DNA of 62,280 nt, from NCBI GenBank assembly GCA_044426085.1, contig JAWXUU010000012.1, positions 1 to 62,280 on the forward strand. Reading direction: 5' to 3'. This stretch comes from JAWXUU01 sp044426085. Its GTDB lineage: Bacteria; Bacillota; Clostridia; Christensenellales; CAMQZB01. Shown here in pieces: positions 54,408 through 59,742 of the stretch. Numbering within the stretch: position 1 is the stretch's first letter; every line of letters begins with the position of its first letter. The translations under genes were made by a program, and so were the position numbers. The notes below the pieces were generated by a model. That model worked only from the letters and a program-made list of their open reading frames with translations, was not told where the DNA came from and did not search any database.

Positions 54408-54736
54408 TATTTTATTCCCATTTGAGAAAGTTCGACAGCGATTTGATACACGGATTTTTCCGTTGAAAAGATTGAAACACCCATCATATCCGCACGCTTT
54501 GACATGTTTTCATCAGGAGTCGTGCCGTCGCAAAGCACTATCATAGAAGTGTCGCAAAGTGATGCAACACCCATGACGTTCACGTTGTTCATAACGGTGA
54601 GCCAACAGGCTTTTTCGCCTTGTTTTGATATGGCAAAAGATAAAAAGTCGCCACAATATACGCTTTCTACATCGTGATTTTCGCCTTCCACTTGCGTTTT
54701 TGCGTTAAGTTTTTCAGCAATTTCAAATACTTTCAT
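54407..54736 (-). CDS. DRTGG-domain protein (second of operon)
   Basis: About 109 residues from the ATG at 54736, preceded by GGGGGAAGAAA and overlapping the hydrogenase-like gene by 14 bases. A single DRTGG domain: MKVFEIAEKLNAK, GDFLSFAI, MNNVNVMGVASLCDTSMIVLCDGTTPDENM split over strands, and a final IYSxAV-like helix. DRTGG domains are found with CBS domains and in phosphotransacetylase and may bind nucleotides. It is paralogous to 56454-56801. Confidence 0.85.
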   Translation of the reverse strand: MKVFEIAEKLNAKTQVEGENHDVESVYCGDFLSFAISKQGEKACWLTVMNNVNVMGVASLCDTSMIVLCDGTTPDENMSKRADMMGVSIFSTEKSVYQIAVELSQMGIK

Positions 54737-55985
54737 TTTCTTCCCCCTTTTTCTTTGCACACTGCGAAATATCTTCGCCGTGCAAAACTACGTCTTCTGC
54801 GAAAGCCCTGCAACTTGGTGCACCGCACATTCCGCAATCTATTCCGCCAAGCGTGCTTTCGATTTCTTCGATTCTTGCCATGATTTGCATAGCTTGGAAT
54901 CTATCATCAGAAAATTTGAAAACATCGGCTGTGTCTGGTGGCACTTCCCATTTCATATCTTCGGGCACTTTGCCAAAGTCTTGCAACTTAGATTTGAAAA
55001 CGGGCATGAATTTTCTTAGGTTTTGGATTTTTGTTTTAGCGACAAACGGGTTTTCTATGTTTAAAACTCCCCCAACACAGCCGCTTGGGCACGCGTTGAG
55101 TTCGATAAAATCAATGCCGTCGAGTTTGTCATCTTCAAGTTCGTTGAGTATGCTTATGCAATTTTCTATGCCGTCGGCTGATAGGTATTTATCGAGTCTG
55201 ACGCCCGCACATTCGCCACCAGAAGAAGCCCAGCCTATGCCGAGAATTCCGCTGTTGTGGATGTTTTGCGGTGTGGTGATTTTGTTCATTTCTTTCACGA
55301 GTGCAAAATAAACTTCCGATTGCGAGAAAATGCCGTCGATTCGGTTTTCGCAAGTGCCAAGTTTGTTTTGGATTGCGAACACTTTGGCGGGACATGGGGA
55401 TATGAAAAACACGCCTATTTCTTCGTTTTTCAATCCTGTTTCTTTTATCACCAGCTCGCGTGCGAGTTTTGCCGACACATCAACGGGGGCAAGAAGTGGC
55501 AAAAGATTATCTTTCAAATCGTGAAATCTAAGCAAAATAAGTTCTACAATTGCAGGGCAAGCTGAACTTATTATCGGTTTTTTGAACCCTTCGGTTTTGA
55601 GAAGTTTTCTCGTGGCTTCGCTGACAAGTTCCGCCCCGGCGGAAACTTCGAACACCCTATCAAAGCCCATGTTTATAAGCCCTGTGAGAAGTATGTCTAC
55701 ATCTTCAAGGTTATTAAACTGACCATAAAGTGACGGGGATGGGAGTGCGATTTTATATTTGAACTTGCTGTTTGAAAGCATATCCAAACTGTCGTAGACC
55801 GCACGCTTTGCATGTGATTTGCACACGCGGATACATTCGCCACAGCCGATGCACTTTTCATAGTGCACCATGGCAATGCCGTCTTTTATCCTTATGGCTT
55901 GGGTTGGGCATTTGCGCATGCAAGCCACGCAACCTTTGCATTTATCTTTATCTAGCCTTACTGTTGAGCCTTGTTTATCATTCAT
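54723..55985 (-). CDS. Sensory-type [FeFe]-hydrogenase homologue with ferredoxin and 4Fe-4S tail
   Basis: About 420 residues from the ATG at 55985 (GGGTGAAAAA before it). Residues 10-60 are a 2[4Fe-4S] ferredoxin (Cys16, 19, 22, 26 and 45, 48, 51, 55). The H-cluster domain keeps the four cluster cysteines: Cys143 in SSACP, Cys198 in SPCPAK, and Cys299 and Cys303 in NACPSGC. But the proton-transfer cysteine of TSCCP is Ala142 and the PCxxKxxE glutamate is lost. A [4Fe-4S] module follows (Cys384, 387, 392, 409 in CGMCGAPSC...). These changes are those of sensory (HydS-like) rather than H2-producing enzymes. No HydE, HydF or HydG is in the window. Confidence 0.85.
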   Translation of the reverse strand: MNDKQGSTVRLDKDKCKGCVACMRKCPTQAIRIKDGIAMVHYEKCIGCGECIRVCKSHAKRAVYDSLDMLSNSKFKYKIALPSPSLYGQFNNLEDVDILLTGLINMGFDRVFEVSAGAELVSEATRKLLKTEGFKKPIISSACPAIVELILLRFHDLKDNLLPLLAPVDVSAKLARELVIKETGLKNEEIGVFFISPCPAKVFAIQNKLGTCENRIDGIFSQSEVYFALVKEMNKITTPQNIHNSGILGIGWASSGGECAGVRLDKYLSADGIENCISILNELEDDKLDGIDFIELNACPSGCVGGVLNIENPFVAKTKIQNLRKFMPVFKSKLQDFGKVPEDMKWEVPPDTADVFKFSDDRFQAMQIMARIEEIESTLGGIDCGMCGAPSCRAFAEDVVLHGEDISQCAKKKGEENESI

Positions 55986-56037
55986 TTTTTCACCCTTATA
56001 AAAAAACAATTTGGGTTTTTAAGCAAGTCCGTTTGTT

Positions 56038-56457
56038 TTATAAATTGATTATCATCTTCACATCTGTTCCAACGCCAACTTCCGATTTGATTTCCATAAA
56101 ATCAGAATACTTTTTCATGTTTGGAAGACCCATGCCCGCGCCAAATCCTAGCGAACGAACATCATCGGTTGCTGTTGAATAGCCTTCTTGCATGGCTTTT
56201 TCCACATCTGCAATTCCCTTGCCTTTATCTGAAAGCAACAATTCGATTTTGTCGGGAAAAATTTCCACAAACACCTTGCCACCATCGGCATGGATGACCA
56301 TGTTGATTTCGCCTTCGTACATCGCAATCACAACTTTTCTTATTGTGGGGGCGGGAATGCCAAGCTGTTTAAGTTTGATTTTTACGCTTTCTGATGCTTC
56401 GCCAGCTGATGCAAAGTTTTCGCCATCAACATCGTATTCAAGTTTGAGTGAGTTCAT
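56038..56457 (-). CDS. RsbW-like HATPase (anti-sigma/serine kinase type)
   Basis: 139 residues. A GHKL ATP-binding domain: the N-box is VVIAMYEGEINMVIHA, the G1 box SDKGKGIADVEKAM, and the G2 region GFGAGMGLPNMKKYSD. It lacks a dimerisation or phosphoacceptor domain, as in RsbW or SpoIIAB. Its start overlaps the upstream DRTGG stop (ATGA). In this operon it could relay the state of the hydrogenase-like protein by phosphorylating a partner; no anti-anti-sigma partner is visible nearby. Confidence 0.88.
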   Translation of the reverse strand: MNSLKLEYDVDGENFASAGEASESVKIKLKQLGIPAPTIRKVVIAMYEGEINMVIHADGGKVFVEIFPDKIELLLSDKGKGIADVEKAMQEGYSTATDDVRSLGFGAGMGLPNMKKYSDFMEIKSEVGVGTDVKMIINL

Positions 56458-56801
56458 TCTTGCACCCTCCCAAGTCCGTTAGAATATAAAATTCCGCACG
56501 CGGGATACATTTTTTCTTCCGTTGCGATGATAATCATATCTTTTGTTTTTGCAAGGTTCAAAACCATTTCGTCGGGACGTTTTCCGCGCACGAAAACTAT
56601 GCAGTTGATATCCATCATTTCGCACGTTCTGACAACTTGCGGATTCACAAGCCCCGTGAGAAGCATTGCTTGGTCGGAAACAAACGCGAGAACGTCGCTC
56701 ATCATATCAGAGCCAAACGCGCCCTTGATTTCACGTTCCGTTTTGTCTTCACCCACCAAAATTTCTGCGTTTAGAAGTTTTACAATTTCTTTTACTTTCA
56801 T
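56454..56801 (-). CDS. DRTGG-domain protein (first of operon)
   Basis: 115 residues, single DRTGG domain: VKEIVKLLNAEILVG, then GAFGSDMMSDVLAFV, where the family has the DxxRTGG-like loop, CEMMDINCIVFVRGKRPDEM and a final IIATEEKMYPACGILYS. AAAGGAGAAACC precedes the ATG. First gene of the five-gene sensor operon, with a promoter carrying an operator-like dyad (56854-56882). Confidence 0.85.
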   Translation of the reverse strand: MKVKEIVKLLNAEILVGEDKTEREIKGAFGSDMMSDVLAFVSDQAMLLTGLVNPQVVRTCEMMDINCIVFVRGKRPDEMVLNLAKTKDMIIIATEEKMYPACGILYSNGLGRVQE

Positions 56802-56853
56802 GGTTTCTCCTTTTGCTTTGCTTTTGAATTTATTGCTTTTGAATTATCCTTTT

Positions 56854-56882
56854 ATTCTAGCACATAAAATGTGCTTTTTCAA
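56854..56882 (-). promoter_or_regulatory. Promoter with internal dyad of the hydrogenase-sensor operon
   Basis: Minus strand TTGAAA (56877-56882), a 17-base spacer and TAGAAT (56854-56859). The spacer is filled by a perfect dyad, AGCACA-TTTTA-TGTGCT (56859-56875), placed ideally for a repressor to block polymerase. It does not match the Rex consensus. Confidence 0.7.
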
Positions 56883-56951
56883 GAGAGATTTGATTTTTAT
56901 TTTGAAATACGCCAAATAAATATTTTAGATAAAATTAGGAAATAGTGTTGA

Positions 56952-57178
56952 TAAGTGAAAAGTGTCGCTAGCGTAGCGTACGCCTGAAAGTGAAAAGTGA
57001 AAAGTGTGGTAAGCATTACGCTACGCTACATGCATTTCAATTATATTTGGCTACAAGTAACCAAACGCTTTAACATTAACAATCTATTAATGTAAAAAGA
57101 CTTTAAATTGAAAGCACGAACGAAGTGAGTGCATTACCACACTTTTCACTTTTCACTTTTCACTTTTCACTTTTTAAT
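56952..57178. repeat. Heptamer-flanked palindromic repeat, copy C
   Basis: Here the heptamer is mostly AAAAGTG. The left array (about 56955-57003) is split by TCGCTAGCGTAGCGTACGCCTG, then GTGGTAAG and hairpin 57013-57033. The interior holds ACATTAA/TTAATGT (about 57071-57092). The right hairpin is at 57114-57132, then TTACCAC and CACTTTT heptamers to 57178. The final AATTTTT unit contains the recQ stop codon. Confidence 0.9.
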
Positions 57179-58991
57179 TTTTACTTTGAAAAAAAGCAAT
57201 CTCATCCAAAAAAATCTGTCCGTATTTTGTGAATTTGACTTCGCCGACGCCTGAGACTGACATCATTTCTTCTTTATCTTTTGGAATGACATCCGCCATT
57301 TCGATAAGGGTTTTATCGGTGAAAATCACATATGCGGGAACGTGGTGTTGTTTTGCGAGATTGAACCTTAATATTTTTAGTGCTTCATAAAGCGTTGCAT
57401 CTGCGGGAGTTGTAAGCTTATCGGCTTTGCGAAGTTTTGGCACTTTTTCCGCTTTGGTGAACTTCATTTCAATTTCCCCACCCATGCGGACAAAATCCCT
57501 GCCTTTTTCGGTGATTTTCAGGATTGGAAGTCCATCTTCCGTCTGGGAAAGATAATCGAGATTCACGAGTGTTTCAACGACATTTTTGAGATATTTTGTG
57601 CTTTTATCGCTCGCGTCATAAAATGAACTTTCGTTTAGGCGGAAACTTATCACCTTTTTGGATTTGCTTCCCGAAAGGACATTTATTATCATCTGCGCGC
57701 CAAAACGTTCGCGAAGTGTTGAAATGCAAGAGATTATCATTTTTGCATCTTCGGTGATGTTGGCAGATTCGTATTTTGCGTTGCAAGCGGAGCAATGCCC
57801 GCAAGGGGATGTTGGCTTTTCGCCGAAATATTCCAATATGAAGTTGCGGTGGCACGATTGCGATTTTGAATAGTCCGCCATGATTTTTAGACGTTTCTTT
57901 TCGCCCGCGATGAGGATTTTTTGCGATTTCAAATCTAGCCCCATGGCATCTTTGGAATTTTCAATCAGCCAAGTGTTGTTTTTCACATCGCTTGGGGAAT
58001 AAAACAGCGTGCATTTTGCGGGTGCACCATCGCGACCTGCCCTGCCCGCTTCTTGATAGTAGCTTTCTAGGTCTTTTGGCATATTATAATGCAACACAAA
58101 GCTGACATCGGATTTATCGATACCCATGCCAAATGCGTTTGTCGCCACCATAACTTTCACCCTATCGAAAAGGAAATCGTTTTGGTTTTTTGTGCGTTCG
58201 CTTTCGGAAAGACCCGCGTGATATCGCGAGGCTGAAAAGCCATTTTTGTTTAGCGTTTCGCAGATTTCATCGACAAGTCGTCTTGAAAAGCAATATATGA
58301 TTCCCACTTTATCTTTGTTTTTAGCCATAAAAGACAGCAGTGCTTCTTTTTTGCCTTGGGGACGTGCGACTTCGAAATATAGGTTTTCACGGTCGAAGCC
58401 CGTCACGAGCACTTTTGGGTTTTTCAGTTGCAGTTTTTCAATTATATCATCCTGCACGGTTTTTGTGGCGGTTGCAGTGAATGCGGAAACCACGGGTTTT
58501 TGCGAAAGTTTTTCCAAGAATTTTGGAATGTCGGTGTAGCTTGGGCGGAAATCTTGACCCCATTGTGATATGCAGTGCGCTTCGTCCACTGTCAGCATGG
58601 AAATTTTCGCGTTGGTTGCAAAGTGGAGAAAGTTTTCCGACAACAAGCGTTCTGGGGCGACATAAACGAGTTTATATTTGCCGTTTTTGGCATAGTCTAG
58701 CGCCATTTCGATTTGGCGTGGTGATAGGCTTGAATTTATGTACGCCGCGGGGATTCCGAGTTCTTTCAGCGCCATAACTTGGTCTTGCATAAGGGAAATG
58801 AGTGGCGACACCACGATTGTTATGCCGTCGAAATATATCGCGGGAACTTGGAAACAAACCGACTTGCCCGCCCCCGTTGGCATGATGCCAAGAACGTCGT
58901 CGCCGTTTGTTGTTGCGTTAATAAGTTCGCTTTGACCTGGGCGAAAGTTGTCGTAGCCAAAGTATTTTTTTAGAATTTCATTTGTGTTCAT
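57174..58991 (-). CDS. recQ: ATP-dependent DNA helicase RecQ
   Basis: 605 residues. 3'-5' helicase for recombination repair. The superfamily 2 core has PTGAGKS (38-44), DEAH (136-139) in VDEAHCISQWGQDFRPSY, TATATK and QEAGRAGRDG. The RQC zinc site has CHRNFILEYF and CGHCSACN. The HRDC domain (about 520-600) has YVIFTDKTLIEMA. The last two codons (KN) and the TAA lie in the heptamer array of repeat C. Promoter at 59050-59078. Confidence 0.97.
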   Translation of the reverse strand: MNTNEILKKYFGYDNFRPGQSELINATTNGDDVLGIMPTGAGKSVCFQVPAIYFDGITIVVSPLISLMQDQVMALKELGIPAAYINSSLSPRQIEMALDYAKNGKYKLVYVAPERLLSENFLHFATNAKISMLTVDEAHCISQWGQDFRPSYTDIPKFLEKLSQKPVVSAFTATATKTVQDDIIEKLQLKNPKVLVTGFDRENLYFEVARPQGKKEALLSFMAKNKDKVGIIYCFSRRLVDEICETLNKNGFSASRYHAGLSESERTKNQNDFLFDRVKVMVATNAFGMGIDKSDVSFVLHYNMPKDLESYYQEAGRAGRDGAPAKCTLFYSPSDVKNNTWLIENSKDAMGLDLKSQKILIAGEKKRLKIMADYSKSQSCHRNFILEYFGEKPTSPCGHCSACNAKYESANITEDAKMIISCISTLRERFGAQMIINVLSGSKSKKVISFRLNESSFYDASDKSTKYLKNVVETLVNLDYLSQTEDGLPILKITEKGRDFVRMGGEIEMKFTKAEKVPKLRKADKLTTPADATLYEALKILRFNLAKQHHVPAYVIFTDKTLIEMADVIPKDKEEMMSVSGVGEVKFTKYGQIFLDEIAFFQSKN

Positions 58992-59049
58992 TGCGTTTTC
59001 CTGTTGTTTGGTTTAGTTTGGTTTTGATTTGTTTTGTTCTGATTTACTT

Positions 59050-59078
59050 ATTATAGCACACAAAAGAGAATGGGGCAA
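59050..59078 (-). promoter_or_regulatory. Promoter of recQ
   Basis: Minus strand TTGCCC (59073-59078), a 17-base spacer and TATAAT (59050-59055). The -35 box abuts the repeat at 59079. Confidence 0.65.
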
Positions 59079-59173
59079 GGGGAAACAGAAAAAAGAAGGG
59101 GGACAGAAAAAAAGAAGGGGGACAGAAAAAAGAACGCAAAGCCTTATAGCTCACTCTGCGTTCTTTTTTCTGT
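59079..59173. repeat. GGGGGACAGAAAAAAGAA tandem repeat ending in a 17-bp perfect hairpin
   Basis: Three near-identical 18-19 base units (59079-59097, 59098-59116, 59117-59134). The last one runs into ACAGAAAAAAGAACGCA (59122-59138), whose exact complement lies at 59157-59173. The hairpin has T-rich ends on both strands and may act as a terminator for plus-strand reads. It resembles REP-type elements. Confidence 0.8.
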
Positions 59174-59287
59174 ATAATATAGATTTTTAGTTTTTCCTTT
59201 CGGAAAAGGGGTTAGCGTTTTTGTTTAGGTTTCGCGTGTTGGTTTTGGGCGACGATGTTTTTTGTTTATCGTGCCTGTTTCACGCGA
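59174..59287. other. Short gap with no gene
   Basis: Between the hairpin and repeat D. TATAAT at 59173-59178 and a CCTTTCGGAAAAGG dyad (about 59198-59211) are visible, but no supported gene or RNA. Confidence 0.4.
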
Positions 59288-59730
59288 GGTGAAAGGTGAA
59301 AGGTGAAAATTAAAAATTGTGGTAAGCACTCGCTTTGCTCGTGCATGCTATTGTTGGTTTTGTGCGTATCTCGTAGGGGTCGATGCCCACATCGACCCGT
59401 TTTGATGTGGATTGCACATTTATTTTTTTGCGTTCGCATGGCGATTTTGCATAATTATTTTTGTTATGCACGACCGCGGGTCGATGTGGGCATCGACCCC
59501 TACGGGTGGGTGCATGTTTTTTGCATAGCATCGACACATGCGGGTGGTTTTTTTGCATAGTTTGTCCGTCTTGTGGGGCGGGAGAACACATGGGTTCTCC
59601 CCTACGCGGTGCTCGTGCATTTCAATATAAAATTGAATGCATGTAGCGATAGCGGAATGCTTTACCACAATTTTTAATTTTTATCGAGCTCGCAGAGCGA
59701 AGCCTGTTTTTAATTTTTAATTTAAAAAAT
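59288..59730. repeat. Heptamer-flanked palindromic repeat, copy D (interrupted)
   Basis: Left array GGTGAAA/AAAAATT (59288-59318), GTGGTAA, hairpin 59326-59344. Right hairpin 59639-59660, TTTACCAC, then AATTTTT heptamers broken by ATCGAGCTCGCAGAGCGAAGCCTG and ending about 59730. The roughly 295-base interior is mostly REP-like sequence (59372-59604), after which GCGGTGCTCGTGC, a half-hairpin of the same family, reappears. Confidence 0.85.
59372..59604. repeat. REP-like palindromes nested in repeat D
   Basis: A perfect 28-base inverted repeat, CGTAGGGGTCGATGCCCACA... at 59372-59399 against 59477-59504, each arm itself foldable (GGGTCGAT/ATCGACCC). A second unit, GGGAGAAC/GTTCTCCC (59580-59601), ends in the same CCCCTACG border. 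Arms are much richer in G+C than the surroundings. Confidence 0.85.
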
Positions 59731-59742
59731 GCTGTGCATTTT

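Noticed and set aside
54723..55985. Catalytic H2-producing hydrogenase
   Set aside because: The proton-relay cysteine is Ala and the conserved Glu of PCxxKxxE is missing, and the neighbours are signalling proteins, so a sensory role fits better.
41951..59730. CRISPR array as explanation for the 7-base repeats
   Set aside because: The units are 7 bases without unique spacers, no cas genes are present, and the arrays are inverted around palindromes.
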